This document shows positions 34,475-43,844 of a stretch of 64,000 nt of DNA, in pieces. A program made the translations under genes and the position numbers. The DNA is from Saccharopolyspora endophytica. Lineage in GTDB: Bacteria > Actinomycetota > Actinomycetes > Mycobacteriales > Pseudonocardiaceae. Each line of letters starts with the position of its first letter. Positions within the stretch are counted from its first letter, which is position 1. The DNA is taken from the NCBI RefSeq assembly GCF_018070075.1, contig NZ_JAGPXE010000002.1, positions 682,001-746,000 on the forward strand. Reading direction: 5' to 3'. The notes beneath the pieces were generated by a model. The model was not told the origin of the DNA, searched no databases, and was given only the letters and a program-made list of their open reading frames with translations.

Positions 34475-35347
34475 ATGGCAGTCCTGGAAACGACACCCCC
34501 GCCGACACCGGCCCCGGTGCAGCGCCGCATCGCCAAGGCCGCCTCCCGGCCCGGTGACGTGCTGGCCAACCTCGGCTGGCAGCTCTCGTTCTACGTGCGC
34601 GCCCTGGCGCTGGTGCCGGTCACGCTGACCAAGTACCGCAAGGAGACGATGCGGCTGCTCACCGAGGTCGTCTTCGGCAGCGGTGCGCTGGCCATCATCG
34701 GCGGCACGCTCGGCGTGATGGTCGGCATGACCATGGCCACCGGCGCGGTCGTCGGCCTCCAGGGCTACTCCTCGCTGAACCAGCTCGGAACCGCCGCGCT
34801 CACCGGGTTCATCGCCGCCTACTTCGACACCCGCGAGGTGGCGCCGCTGTCGGCCGGACTCGCGCTGTCGGCCACCGTCGGCTGCGGGTTCACCGCGCAG
34901 CTGGGCGCGATGCGCATCTCCGACGAGATCGACGCGCTGGAAGTCATGGGTGTGCGCAGCGTTCCGTACCTGGTCACCAGCCGGGTGCTGGCGGGTGTCG
35001 CCGCTGTCATCCCGCTCTACGTGGTGGGGCTGCTGGGCTCCTACCTGGCGTCGCGGCAGATCACGGTGTGGGTCTACGGGCAGTCGGCGGGCACCTACGA
35101 CCACTACTTCCACCTGTTCCTACCCCCGGAGGACGTCTTGTGGTCCTTCGGCAAGGTCATGGTCTTCAGCGTCGCGGTGATCCTGACCCACTGCTACTAC
35201 GGCTACACCGCCAGCGGCGGTCCGGCCGGGGTGGGCATCGCCGTCGGCCGCGCGGTGCGGACCTCCATCGTGCTGGTGACCGTGCTCGACTTCTTCTGCA
35301 GCCTGGCGATCTGGGGATCGACCACGACGGTTCGGATCGCCGGATGA
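34475..35347 (+). CDS. yrbE4B: YrbE4B, second MlaE-family permease
   Basis: A 290-residue permease pairing with YrbE4A. A 40-residue cytoplasmic N-terminus precedes the membrane helices. FTAQLGAMRISDEIDALEVMG is the MceG-coupling element, and YGYTASGGPAGVGIAVGRAVR is family-typical. It starts one base after the yrbE4A stop and overlaps mce4A by four bases. Confidence 0.93.
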   Translation: MAVLETTPPPTPAPVQRRIAKAASRPGDVLANLGWQLSFYVRALALVPVTLTKYRKETMRLLTEVVFGSGALAIIGGTLGVMVGMTMATGAVVGLQGYSSLNQLGTAALTGFIAAYFDTREVAPLSAGLALSATVGCGFTAQLGAMRISDEIDALEVMGVRSVPYLVTSRVLAGVAAVIPLYVVGLLGSYLASRQITVWVYGQSAGTYDHYFHLFLPPEDVLWSFGKVMVFSVAVILTHCYYGYTASGGPAGVGIAVGRAVRTSIVLVTVLDFFCSLAIWGSTTTVRIAG

Positions 35348-36690
35348 TCGAGGCGCGCAGCAGACGCCGCTACCAGGCGATGGGCATCGCGTTCCTGGTC
35401 GTCGCCGGGTTGTTCCTGGCGGGCACGATCGGGATGTACAACAAGGCCTTCACCCGCTTCGTCGCGGTGACCGTGCGCGCCGACACCGCGGGCAACCAGA
35501 TGATGCCGGGCGCCGACGTCAAGGTGCGCGGTGTCGTGGTCGGCGAGGTGCGGGCCATCGACGCGGGCAACGGCCACGCCGACCTGAGGCTGGCGCTGCA
35601 ACCGGAGAAGGCGGGCATGATCCCGGCCAACGCCTCCGCGCGGCTGCTGCCGAAAACCCTCTTCGGCGAGCGCTACGTGGCCCTGGACATCCCGGAGGAG
35701 GCGGCCTCGGCGACGTTGAGCGCGGGGGACGTCATCCCGCAGGACCGCAGCGCCTCGGCGATGGAGATCGAGAAGGTGCTCGGCGACCTGATGCCGGTGC
35801 TGCAGGCGGTGCAGCCGCAGCAGGTCTCCACCACCCTCAACGCCGTCTCCCAGGCGCTGGAAGGGCGCGGCGAGCAGCTCGGCGACACGCTGGTTCAGCT
35901 CGACCGCTACCTGCAGGACTTCGACCCGTCGCTGCCGAAGATGGAATCGGTGATCAGCCGGGTCGACGACGTCGCCGAGAACTACGCCGACGCGGCACCC
36001 GACCTGATGCAGGCGGTCAACGACCTCACCACCACCAGCCGCACCGTCGTCGAGCAGCGCGGTCAGCTCCAGCAGATGACCGGCGCGCTGACCAGCGCCA
36101 GCGGTGAGATGGACCGGTTCCTGTCGGCCAACGGCAACAACTTCATCCGGCTGGCGGGCACCTCGCGGTCCACTTTGGAGCTGCTGGCGAAGTACTCGCC
36201 GCAGTACCCCTGCATGCTCCAGCAGTTCCAGGCAGGCACCAAGAACGCCGATCTCACCTTCGGCAAGGGGACCGACACCCCCAACATGGCGCGGATGACC
36301 CTGGAGATCACCGGCAGCCGCGGCAAGTACCTGCCGGGCCGGGATGATCCGAAGAACCTGGAGCACCGCGGTCCCCGCTGCTACCCGTTCGTCGAGGCAC
36401 CGGAGACGTTCCCCCAGTACCCGCCGGGCGGCCCGCTCAACGACGGCTCGTTCAAGCCCGAGCCGCCGCTGGACCGCGACGCGGTGTTCCCGTGGAAGAA
36501 GTCCGGCGGGGCGCCGGCGTCGACCTCGCCGCAGTCGGCGAGCTCGTCGGTGGCCAACTCCCAGCCCGAGCGCGACCTGCTCGCCGCCCTGATGGCCCCG
36601 CGCCTGCAGGTCCAGCCCAAGGCCGTCCCCGACTGGACGAGCCTGCTGGTCGGGCCGCTGTTCCGGAACGCGGAGGTGACCGTGCGATGA
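35344..36690 (+). CDS. mce4A: Mce4A, substrate-binding subunit of the Mce4 importer
   Basis: A 448-residue protein with one N-terminal membrane helix (AMGIAFLVVAGLFLAGTIGM) and an MCE domain (GADVKVRGVVVGEV, then ALDIPEE). A long helical tube-forming region follows, with VSTTLNAVSQALEGRGEQLG and repeated polar heptads. The last 70 residues are proline- and serine-rich and probably disordered. It starts within the yrbE4B stop (ATGA). Mce proteins form the periplasmic/cell-wall channel that passes sterols to YrbE4. Confidence 0.92.
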   Translation: MIEARSRRRYQAMGIAFLVVAGLFLAGTIGMYNKAFTRFVAVTVRADTAGNQMMPGADVKVRGVVVGEVRAIDAGNGHADLRLALQPEKAGMIPANASARLLPKTLFGERYVALDIPEEAASATLSAGDVIPQDRSASAMEIEKVLGDLMPVLQAVQPQQVSTTLNAVSQALEGRGEQLGDTLVQLDRYLQDFDPSLPKMESVISRVDDVAENYADAAPDLMQAVNDLTTTSRTVVEQRGQLQQMTGALTSASGEMDRFLSANGNNFIRLAGTSRSTLELLAKYSPQYPCMLQQFQAGTKNADLTFGKGTDTPNMARMTLEITGSRGKYLPGRDDPKNLEHRGPRCYPFVEAPETFPQYPPGGPLNDGSFKPEPPLDRDAVFPWKKSGGAPASTSPQSASSSVANSQPERDLLAALMAPRLQVQPKAVPDWTSLLVGPLFRNAEVTVR

Positions 36691-37718
36691 GGTCGATCAC
36701 CGCACCGCTGATCAAGCTGATCGTCTTCGTGGCGGTCACGCTGACCCTGACCGGGATCCTGGTGTCCACCATCGCCGCCAACTCCTCCGGCGACGCCCAC
36801 GAGTACACCGCCCGCTTCGCCGACGCCTCCGGGCTCGGCGAGGGCGATGACGTGCGCATCGCCGGGGTCAAGGTCGGCAGGGTCACCGAGCTCGAAGTCG
36901 ACGCCGACGACCACGCCCTGGTGCGCTTCGACGTCGACAGCGCCCGGAAGCTGCCGCGCGACGCCCAGGCCACCGTGAAGTTCCGCAACATCGCGGGCCA
37001 GCGCTACCTCGCGCTGGACGCGCCGCTGCGCGATCCGGCCGACGTGCTGCGGCCCGGCGACGAGATCCCGCTGGAGCGCACCCACCCGGCGCTGAACCTC
37101 ACCGCCCTGTTCAACGGCTTCAAACCGCTGTTCCAGGCGCTCAACCCGGAGGACGTCAACCAGCTCTCCGGCGAGCTGGTGAAGGTGCTGCAGGGCGAGG
37201 GCGGCACCGTCGACAGCCTGCTGGCGCACACCGCGTCGCTGACCGGGACGCTGGCGAAGAAGGACGAGGTCATCGGTCAGGTCATCGACAACCTCAACGC
37301 CGTGCTGGGCAACGTCAACGAACGCGGCCCGCAACTGGCCGAGCTCATCGACGCGCTGCAACGGCTCACCACCGGGCTGGCCGAGCAGCGCGAGCCGGTC
37401 GGCGAGGCCATCGGCGCCCTCGACGAGCTGACCAACACCACCACCGGGCTCGTCGAGCAGGCCAGACCGCCGCTGCAGCAGGACATCGCGGCGCTGCGCG
37501 ACGTCACCGGGCTGCTCAACAAGGACCTGCCGCTGCTGGACCACACGCTGCAGACCATGCCGGGACGGCTGGACCGGCTCACCCGGACCGTCAGCTACGG
37601 CGGCTGGTTCAACTACTACTCGTGCCAGGTCACCGGCAACATCCGCATCGACCAGCTCAACATCAACGTCCCGCTCCTGCCCGTGCCGACGACCCAGTTG
37701 CCGGAGAGATGCCGATGA
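36687..37718 (+). CDS. mce4B: Mce4B
   Basis: A 343-residue MCE-family protein. The N-terminal helix IKLIVFVAVTLTLTGILVST anchors it; GLGEGDDVRIAGVKVGRVTEL is the MCE domain core, and RNIAGQRYLALDAP follows. The helical region has regularly spaced glutamines and leucines. The C-terminus FNYYSCQVTGNIRIDQ has the single Cys typical of MceB. It overlaps mce4A by four bases. Confidence 0.92.
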   Translation: MRSITAPLIKLIVFVAVTLTLTGILVSTIAANSSGDAHEYTARFADASGLGEGDDVRIAGVKVGRVTELEVDADDHALVRFDVDSARKLPRDAQATVKFRNIAGQRYLALDAPLRDPADVLRPGDEIPLERTHPALNLTALFNGFKPLFQALNPEDVNQLSGELVKVLQGEGGTVDSLLAHTASLTGTLAKKDEVIGQVIDNLNAVLGNVNERGPQLAELIDALQRLTTGLAEQREPVGEAIGALDELTNTTTGLVEQARPPLQQDIAALRDVTGLLNKDLPLLDHTLQTMPGRLDRLTRTVSYGGWFNYYSCQVTGNIRIDQLNINVPLLPVPTTQLPERCR

Positions 37719-38728
37719 AACCACTACGGGCCCGCAACCAGGTCACCGTCGGCCTCGTCACGATCGCGCTGATGGTGCTCGGGACGCTGACGGCGTTCTC
37801 CACCAAGGACCTGCCGCTGATCGGCTCCGGCAACTCCTACTCGGCGTACCTCGCCGAATCCGCCGGGCTGGAGCCGGGGAACGAGGTGCAGATCGCCGGG
37901 GTGAAGGTCGGCGAGGTCGACGACGTGTCGCTGGAGGGCGACCGGGTTCTGGTGTCGTTCACAGTGGACGGACGCGAGGTCGGCGACCGCACCAGCGCCG
38001 ACATCCAGATCAAGACGCTGCTCGGCGAGAAGTTCGTCAGCCTGCGACCGGCCGGTGAAGATGAGCTGTCCGAGCCGATCCCGGTGCGCAACACCAGTTC
38101 TCCGTTCGACATCCCCGACGCCATCGACCAGCTGACGCAGACCACCGGGCAGCTCGACAGCGGCAAGCTCGCCGAGAGCTTCCGGGTCATGTCCGACACC
38201 ATGCGCGGCGCGCCGCAGCACATGGACCAGGCCGTCAACGGCCTGTCCCAGCTCTCGCAGACCATCGCCTCCCGGGACCAGCAGCTCGCCGACCTGATGC
38301 GCAACGCCAGCAACGTCTCCGGCATCGTCGCCGACCGCGACCAGCAGGTCAGCAAGCTCGTCTCCGACGGGAACCTGCTGCTGTCGGAGGTGCAGGCCCG
38401 CAAGCAGGCGATCAGCGGACTGCTGGTGGGCACCGAGAACCTCTCGAACCAGCTGCGCGGCCTGGTGGCCGACAACCAGGAGCAGATGAAGCCCGCGCTC
38501 GCCCAGCTCGACCAGCTCACCGCGATGCTCAAGCGCAACCAGGACAACCTGGACAGGGCCATCGGAGCGCTCCAGCCCTACGTGCGCGGTTTCAACAACA
38601 CCATCAGCAACGGCCGCTGGTTCGAGGGCTACTTCTGCGGTCTGCTGCCGCCGCCGATCCACGCCGGCCCGATCCAGACCAACACCCCCGAGTGCGAGCT
38701 CCCGGTTCCCGAGGGAGGCGGCCGATGA
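37715..38728 (+). CDS. mce4C: Mce4C
   Basis: A 337-residue MCE-family protein. The N-terminal anchor is VTVGLVTIALMVLGTLTAF, and the MCE core is GLEPGNEVQIAGVKVGEVDDV. A long coiled region follows (ASRDQQLADLMRNASNVSGIVADRD in blocks). It ends WFEGYFCGLLPPP and ECELPVPEGGG. ATG 37715 overlaps the mce4B stop and has GGAGAG 6 bases upstream; ATG 37709 is too close to that site. Confidence 0.91.
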   Translation: MKPLRARNQVTVGLVTIALMVLGTLTAFSTKDLPLIGSGNSYSAYLAESAGLEPGNEVQIAGVKVGEVDDVSLEGDRVLVSFTVDGREVGDRTSADIQIKTLLGEKFVSLRPAGEDELSEPIPVRNTSSPFDIPDAIDQLTQTTGQLDSGKLAESFRVMSDTMRGAPQHMDQAVNGLSQLSQTIASRDQQLADLMRNASNVSGIVADRDQQVSKLVSDGNLLLSEVQARKQAISGLLVGTENLSNQLRGLVADNQEQMKPALAQLDQLTAMLKRNQDNLDRAIGALQPYVRGFNNTISNGRWFEGYFCGLLPPPIHAGPIQTNTPECELPVPEGGGR

Positions 38729-39930
38729 GCAGGCTCACCCGCATGATCGCCGTGCTGTGCGCGCTGGCGCTGGTCACCGCCGGAGCGCTGTGGTGGACGC
38801 TGTCCGCCGGCGGCACCACCATCACCGCCTACTTCGACAAGGCCGTCGGCCTCTACGCGGGTTCCAGCGTGCGGGTGCTCGGCGTCAAGGTCGGCCAGAT
38901 CGAGACCGTGACGCCCGAAGGGCCGGTGGTGCGGGTCGACATGCACGTCGACGACGGGGTGCGGATCCCCGCTGACGCCAACGCCGTGGTCGTCGCGCCG
39001 AGCCTGGTCAGCGACCGCTACGTGCAGCTCACCCCCGCGTACACGCAGGGCGAGGTGATGGCCTCCGGCGCGGTCCTCGACCGCAAGCGCACCGCCACCC
39101 CCGCCGAGCTCGACGAGCTCTACAAGAGCGTCAACGCCCTGTCCACCGCGCTCGGCCCGGACGGGGCCAACCGCGAAGGCGCGCTCAACGACGTCCTCAA
39201 CACCACGGCGGCGACGGTGGAGGGCAACGGCCAGGACCTCAACACCACGATCAAGCGGCTCGGCGAGCTCTCCACGACCTTGTCGGAGAACCAGGACGAC
39301 CTGTTCGCCACGGTGGACAACCTCAACCAGTTCACCGGCACGCTGGCCCAGAGCGACCAGCAGATCCGCGAGCTCTACGGCCGGATGGCCGACACCACCG
39401 GCTACCTCGCCTCCGAGCGCGAGCAGCTGGGCACCTCGCTGCACTCGCTGGCGATCGCGCTCGACGACGTCCAGCGGTTCGTCCACGACAACCGCGACCA
39501 CATGTCCTCCAACGTCCGCAACCTCACCGGCGTCACCCAGGCACTGGTCGACCAGCGGGAAGCGCTGGCCGAGGTGCTGGACCTGATGCCGCTGGCCACG
39601 ACCAACTTCATCAACGCCTACGACTCCGCCTCGGGCAGCGTGGCCTCCCGCTGGAACCCGCAGGAGCTCGCGCAGCCGCCGATCCTGCTGGTGTGCAGGC
39701 TGATCGCCAACGTCACGCCGCTTCCCGAGCCCATCCCGCAGTCGCTGCGCGACACCTGCGAGAAGCTCAACCCCGTCGTCGAGGGCCTGGCGCCGCTGCC
39801 GTCGGTCGCCGACGTGCTCGGCAAGCTCCAGACCGGTGCGGGCGACGTCCCGGACCAGCTCGGCAAGGGCGAGAACCCGGTGCCGCTGCCGTTGGTCGAC
39901 GCGATGAAGCGAGGGGCGGGGACGCCATGA
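38725..39930 (+). CDS. mce4D: Mce4D
   Basis: A 401-residue MCE-family protein. The membrane anchor is MIAVLCALALVTAGALWWTL; LYAGSSVRVLGVKVGQIETV is the MCE core. The helical region (RREGALN-like NREGALNDVLNTTAATVEGNG) is typical of MceD. The C-terminal 60 residues are proline-rich. ATG 38725 follows GGGAGGCGG and overlaps the mce4C stop. Confidence 0.92.
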   Translation: MSRLTRMIAVLCALALVTAGALWWTLSAGGTTITAYFDKAVGLYAGSSVRVLGVKVGQIETVTPEGPVVRVDMHVDDGVRIPADANAVVVAPSLVSDRYVQLTPAYTQGEVMASGAVLDRKRTATPAELDELYKSVNALSTALGPDGANREGALNDVLNTTAATVEGNGQDLNTTIKRLGELSTTLSENQDDLFATVDNLNQFTGTLAQSDQQIRELYGRMADTTGYLASEREQLGTSLHSLAIALDDVQRFVHDNRDHMSSNVRNLTGVTQALVDQREALAEVLDLMPLATTNFINAYDSASGSVASRWNPQELAQPPILLVCRLIANVTPLPEPIPQSLRDTCEKLNPVVEGLAPLPSVADVLGKLQTGAGDVPDQLGKGENPVPLPLVDAMKRGAGTP

Positions 39931-41099
39931 CGGCCAGACGGTGCGCGCTGCTGGCAGGCTCCCTGTCGCTGCTGCTGGTGTCCGGTTGCGGTCCAGCCGG
40001 TTTCACGGGTCTCTACAACACGCCGCTGCCCGGTGGCGCCGAGCTCGGCGACCGCCCCTACGCGGTGACGGTGCACTTCCACGACGTGCTGGACCTGGTG
40101 CCGCAGGCCAGCGTGAAGGTCAACGACGTGGCGGTCGGGCGCATCGACCGCATCGACCTCAGCGCCGACAACACGACCGCGATGGTGACCCTGCGGGTCA
40201 ACGGCGACGTGCGGTTGCCCGCCAACGCCTACGCGCGGCTGCGCCAGTCGAGCCTGCTGGGGGAGAAGTTCGTCGAACTCGCACCACCGCCCGACAACGC
40301 CGCCGGCAAGCTCGCCGACGGCGCGGTGATCCCGCTGGACCGCACCAACCGCAACCCGCAGATCGAAGAGGTGCTCGGCGCGGTGTCGCTGCTGCTCAAC
40401 GGTGGTGGCATCGAGCAGCTGCAGACGATCGTGCAGGAGCTCAACAAGGCGTTCACCGGCAACGAGGAGGAGATCCGCTCGCTGCTGGGCAACGTCAACG
40501 ACGTGGTCACCCGGCTCGACGGCCAGCGCGGCGAGATCACCAAGGCCCTCGACGGGCTCAACCGGCTCTCGGCGAACCTGCGCGAGCAGACCGGCAACAT
40601 CAACACCGCCCTCGACGGGCTCTCCCCGGGGCTGCGCGAGATCGAGGCCCAGCGGGGTCAGCTGGTCGGGATGCTGCAATCGCTGGACAAGCTCTCCGGC
40701 ACGGCGACCCGCACCGTCGAGGCCAGCCGCGAGGACCTGGTGGCCGACCTGCACGCGCTCGCGCCGACGCTCCAGCAGCTCGCCAAGACCGGCACCGATC
40801 TGCCCAAGGCGATGGCGTTCCTGTCGACCTACCCGTTCCCGGAGTACGCGATGGTCCCGCTCAAGGGCGACTTCGTGAACACCGACGTGCTCATCGACCT
40901 GGACCTGTCCGCGCTCTACGAGAACTTCGCGCGGTCCTCCGGGCCGCCGATCCCGATCCCGGGCCTCTCCGATTCCGGCCAGTCCGGTGCCAACATCCCG
41001 CTGCCGCCCGGCGCACCAGCGCTGCCGCCGCTGCCGATCCCCGGGACGCAGCCGGACGGCGGGTTGCTGCCGGGACTGTCCGGAGGAGGTTCCCGATGA
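39927..41099 (+). CDS. mce4E: Mce4E lipoprotein
   Basis: A 390-residue MCE-family lipoprotein. The signal peptide CALLAGSLSLLLVSGC ends in the lipobox VSGC, with lipidated Cys21. The MCE core is VPQASVKVNDVAVGRIDRIDL. The helical region and the proline-rich end (PLPPGAPALPPLPIPG) follow. It is the usual single lipoprotein among the six Mce subunits. It overlaps both neighbours by four bases. Confidence 0.93.
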   Translation: MTARRCALLAGSLSLLLVSGCGPAGFTGLYNTPLPGGAELGDRPYAVTVHFHDVLDLVPQASVKVNDVAVGRIDRIDLSADNTTAMVTLRVNGDVRLPANAYARLRQSSLLGEKFVELAPPPDNAAGKLADGAVIPLDRTNRNPQIEEVLGAVSLLLNGGGIEQLQTIVQELNKAFTGNEEEIRSLLGNVNDVVTRLDGQRGEITKALDGLNRLSANLREQTGNINTALDGLSPGLREIEAQRGQLVGMLQSLDKLSGTATRTVEASREDLVADLHALAPTLQQLAKTGTDLPKAMAFLSTYPFPEYAMVPLKGDFVNTDVLIDLDLSALYENFARSSGPPIPIPGLSDSGQSGANIPLPPGAPALPPLPIPGTQPDGGLLPGLSGGGSR

Positions 41100-42232
41100 T
41101 GGCGCGCAAGGTGAAGGTGCAGCTGGCGCTGTTCCTGGTCATCGCGGTGGTCGGCGTGGGTTTCGTCGGCGGTCGCTACGCCGGGCTGGACCGGCTGTTC
41201 GGCTCCAACGGCTACCCGGTGTCGGTGCAGCTGCCCGAATCCGGCGGGTTGTTCACCAACTCCGAGGTCAGCTACCGCGGCGTGGCCGTCGGCCGGGTCA
41301 CCGCGCTGCGGCTGACCCACGAGGGCATCGCCGCCGACCTGCACATCAACGACGGCGCACCGCAGATCCCCGCCGACGCCCGCGCCGTGGTGGCCAACCG
41401 CTCGGCGGTCGGCGAGCAGTACATCGACCTGCAGCCGCAGCACCGCGGAGGTCCCTACTTGGAGGAGGGCTCGGTCATCCCGATCGAGCGCACCTCCATC
41501 CCGCCCGCGCCCGAATCGCTGCTGGTCAACGTGGACCGGCTGGTCGCGGGAGTGCCGACCGACAAGCTGCGGACGGTGGTCACCGAGGTCGGGACCGCCT
41601 TCGACGGCACCGGCTCCCACCTGCAGAAGCTGCTCGACACCACCAGCTCCTTCACCACCGCCGCGCAGCAGAACCTGCCGCAGACCGCGGGGTTGCTGGA
41701 CAACAGCGACGTCGTGCTGCGCACCCAGCAGGAGCAGGCGCAGAACCTCACCGAGTTCAGCACCGGGCTGCGGCAGATCTCCGGGCAGCTCAAGCAGTCC
41801 GACCCCGATCTGCGCAAGACCATCCAGGAGGCGCCGGGCGCGGCCACCGAGGTGCAGGAGCTCACGCGCTCGATGGGCACCGACTTCGGCATCGTGGCCG
41901 CGAACCTGCTCACCACCATGCAGCTGACCAGCGTGCGCGGTCCCGCGCTGGAGCAGACGCTGGTCGCGCTGCCGATGATCTCGGCCTTCACCCACACCCT
42001 CTCGCCGGACGGCACCGGTCATCTCGGTCTGGTGCTCAACATGTTCAACCCGCCGGCGTGCACCGCGGGGTACGAGGGCACGCCGCGCAAGCACGGGTCC
42101 GACACCACCGACGGACCCACCAACTACGACATCGCGTGCACCGAGCCCAAGGGCAGTCCCACCGGGGTGCGCGGCTCGCAGCACGCGATCCGCTACCCGG
42201 TCCCGGCGCCCGTGTCGCCGCCGGGCCCGTGA
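41096..42232 (+). CDS. mce4F: Mce4F, last subunit of the Mce4 importer
   Basis: A 378-residue MCE-family protein. The anchor helix is VQLALFLVIAVVGVGFVGG; LFTNSEVSYRGVAVGRVTAL is the MCE core. VLNMFNPPACTAGYEGTPRK near the C-terminus is a hallmark of MceF. The start ATG 41096 follows CGGAGGAGG. No Mce-associated (mas) gene follows, unlike the mycobacterial mce4 operon. Confidence 0.92.
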   Translation: MMARKVKVQLALFLVIAVVGVGFVGGRYAGLDRLFGSNGYPVSVQLPESGGLFTNSEVSYRGVAVGRVTALRLTHEGIAADLHINDGAPQIPADARAVVANRSAVGEQYIDLQPQHRGGPYLEEGSVIPIERTSIPPAPESLLVNVDRLVAGVPTDKLRTVVTEVGTAFDGTGSHLQKLLDTTSSFTTAAQQNLPQTAGLLDNSDVVLRTQQEQAQNLTEFSTGLRQISGQLKQSDPDLRKTIQEAPGAATEVQELTRSMGTDFGIVAANLLTTMQLTSVRGPALEQTLVALPMISAFTHTLSPDGTGHLGLVLNMFNPPACTAGYEGTPRKHGSDTTDGPTNYDIACTEPKGSPTGVRGSQHAIRYPVPAPVSPPGP

Positions 42233-42599
42233 CCACCGGCGGGCCGTGGGCGAAGACCGTTCTGAGCTGCCGATATCGGGCAAAACAGACCGACGGTCTC
42301 ACCCCAATGCGTGCCACCGGTTCTGACGACGCGACATGATGTCCACCGATCGAATTACATGATCTTGGTGTGTCATGCTTGCAATCGACTGCGGGTAGCC
42401 GATAAAGGGTGGCCGCTGCATTCAATCCACTCGATGGAGCGTTCATCGGTGTGGAATGAGCCTTCGCTGGTCAACAAGACCCCTCGGCGAACCGTGAATC
42501 GCCCACTCCGCGCTGCTTGATCGTGTTGAGAACCCCGCTGACCGCACGGACAGTTACTGATTACCAACGAGACGGTGCAGGGTTCTTGGGGAGGCCGGT
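42233..42599. other. Intergenic region after the mce4 operon
   Basis: 367 bases with lower GC content and no gene I can support. Open frames here (for example 42311-42520) lack coding bias and ribosome sites. It marks the boundary of the steroid island and presumably carries the promoter for the L,D-transpeptidase gene. No strong hairpin is seen after mce4F. Confidence 0.6.
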
Positions 42600-43751
42600 A
42601 TGCGGGGGGCAGTTGCGTGCCAACTAGTCATCGCGAGCCTGGTCGCGTGCGCGTTGACGGCGTGCGGGCCAGACGTTTCCGAGGCGTCGGTGACGACCTC
42701 GGTTCCAGACAGGACGCCATCGCTGTCACCGAGTGAACCGCTGGAGCTCACCGCGCAGCGCGGCGTGCTGACCTCGGTCAACGTGACGGCCAACGGCGCA
42801 CCGGTTCCGGGCAAGATCGACCGCAGCGGTCACAAGTGGACGATCGACTCACCACTGGCGTTCGGCACCACCTACCAGGTGCACGCCGTCGCCCACGATC
42901 AGGACGGCGTTCCGTCGATCCCGCTGAACTCGTCGTTCACCACCGCCACCCCCACCGACATCGTCAACGTCGAGCGCACCCGGCCCACCGACGGGGACAC
43001 CGTCGGCATCGCGATGCCGGTCTCGATCTACTTCGACAAGCCCGTCAAGGACCGCGCCGCCGTCGAACGCCGCTTGAAGATCGAAACCTCCGTGCCCACC
43101 GAGGGGTCGTTCAACTGGTACGCCGACAACCAGGTCAACTGGCGGCCCAAGGACTACTGGAAGGCCGGCACCCAGGTGAAGGTGCGCGCCGACCTCTACG
43201 GCATCGACACCGGTGCCGGGGTGATGGGCGACAAGAACTTCGAATCGAACTTCACCGTCGGCCGCGACCAGCGCTCCGTCGGCGACGTCAACGCCCACAC
43301 CTTCACCGTCTACCAGGACGGCAAGGAGATCAGGAAGATGGACGCCTCCTACGGGCAGCCGGCGTACCCGACCCAGCACGGCATCCACGTCGCCACCGAG
43401 CGGCACGACTCGGTCCGGATGAACTCCTGGAGCTGGGGCGGACCCGCCCGGGGAACCGCGGGCGCCTACGACGAAGTCCTGCCCAACGCCGTCCGCATCT
43501 CCAACAACGGCGAGTACGTGCACACCAACACGGCGAGCACGGGCGCGCAGGGGTCGAGCAACGTCACCCACGGCTGCGTCAACCTCTCCAGCACCGACGG
43601 CAGGTGGTTCCTGGAGTTCACGCAGATCGGAGACCCGGTGGAGATCGTCGGGTCGACCAAACCGCTCACCCCGGCCGACGGCGACATCTGGGACTGGACC
43701 GTCCCGTGGGAGGAGTACGTCAAGGGCAGCGCCCTGTTCCACTCACCCTGA
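42600..43751 (+). CDS. L,D-transpeptidase lipoprotein
   Basis: A 383-residue exported enzyme that makes 3-3 peptidoglycan cross-links insensitive to most penicillins. The signal peptide ends in the lipobox LTAC, with lipidated Cys22. Two immunoglobulin-like domains (about residues 45-215) precede the YkuD catalytic domain, as in LdtMt2. The active-site motif is SNVTHGCVNLS with His324 and catalytic Cys326. The start ATG 42600 has GGGGAGG 5 bases upstream. It is followed by a strong terminator (43794-43828). Confidence 0.92.
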   Translation: MRGAVACQLVIASLVACALTACGPDVSEASVTTSVPDRTPSLSPSEPLELTAQRGVLTSVNVTANGAPVPGKIDRSGHKWTIDSPLAFGTTYQVHAVAHDQDGVPSIPLNSSFTTATPTDIVNVERTRPTDGDTVGIAMPVSIYFDKPVKDRAAVERRLKIETSVPTEGSFNWYADNQVNWRPKDYWKAGTQVKVRADLYGIDTGAGVMGDKNFESNFTVGRDQRSVGDVNAHTFTVYQDGKEIRKMDASYGQPAYPTQHGIHVATERHDSVRMNSWSWGGPARGTAGAYDEVLPNAVRISNNGEYVHTNTASTGAQGSSNVTHGCVNLSSTDGRWFLEFTQIGDPVEIVGSTKPLTPADGDIWDWTVPWEEYVKGSALFHSP

Positions 43752-43793
43752 GCTGCGGGTGCAGGTCGGGTTAGGAGAAACGAGAAGACGCAG

Positions 43794-43828
43794 CAGGGCC
43801 CGGAGCGCACATCGCGTTCCGGGCCCTG
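43794..43828 (+). terminator. Terminator after the L,D-transpeptidase gene
   Basis: A 15-bp GC-rich stem (CAGGGCCCGGAGCGC with GCGTTCCGGGCCCTG) with one G-T pair and a 5-base loop. Confidence 0.75.
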
Positions 43829-43844
43829 TGCTTGGATCGGTGGT

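Noticed and set aside
42311-42520. A 69-codon frame after mce4F
   Set aside because: No ribosome site, no codon bias and no recognisable motif; treated as intergenic.
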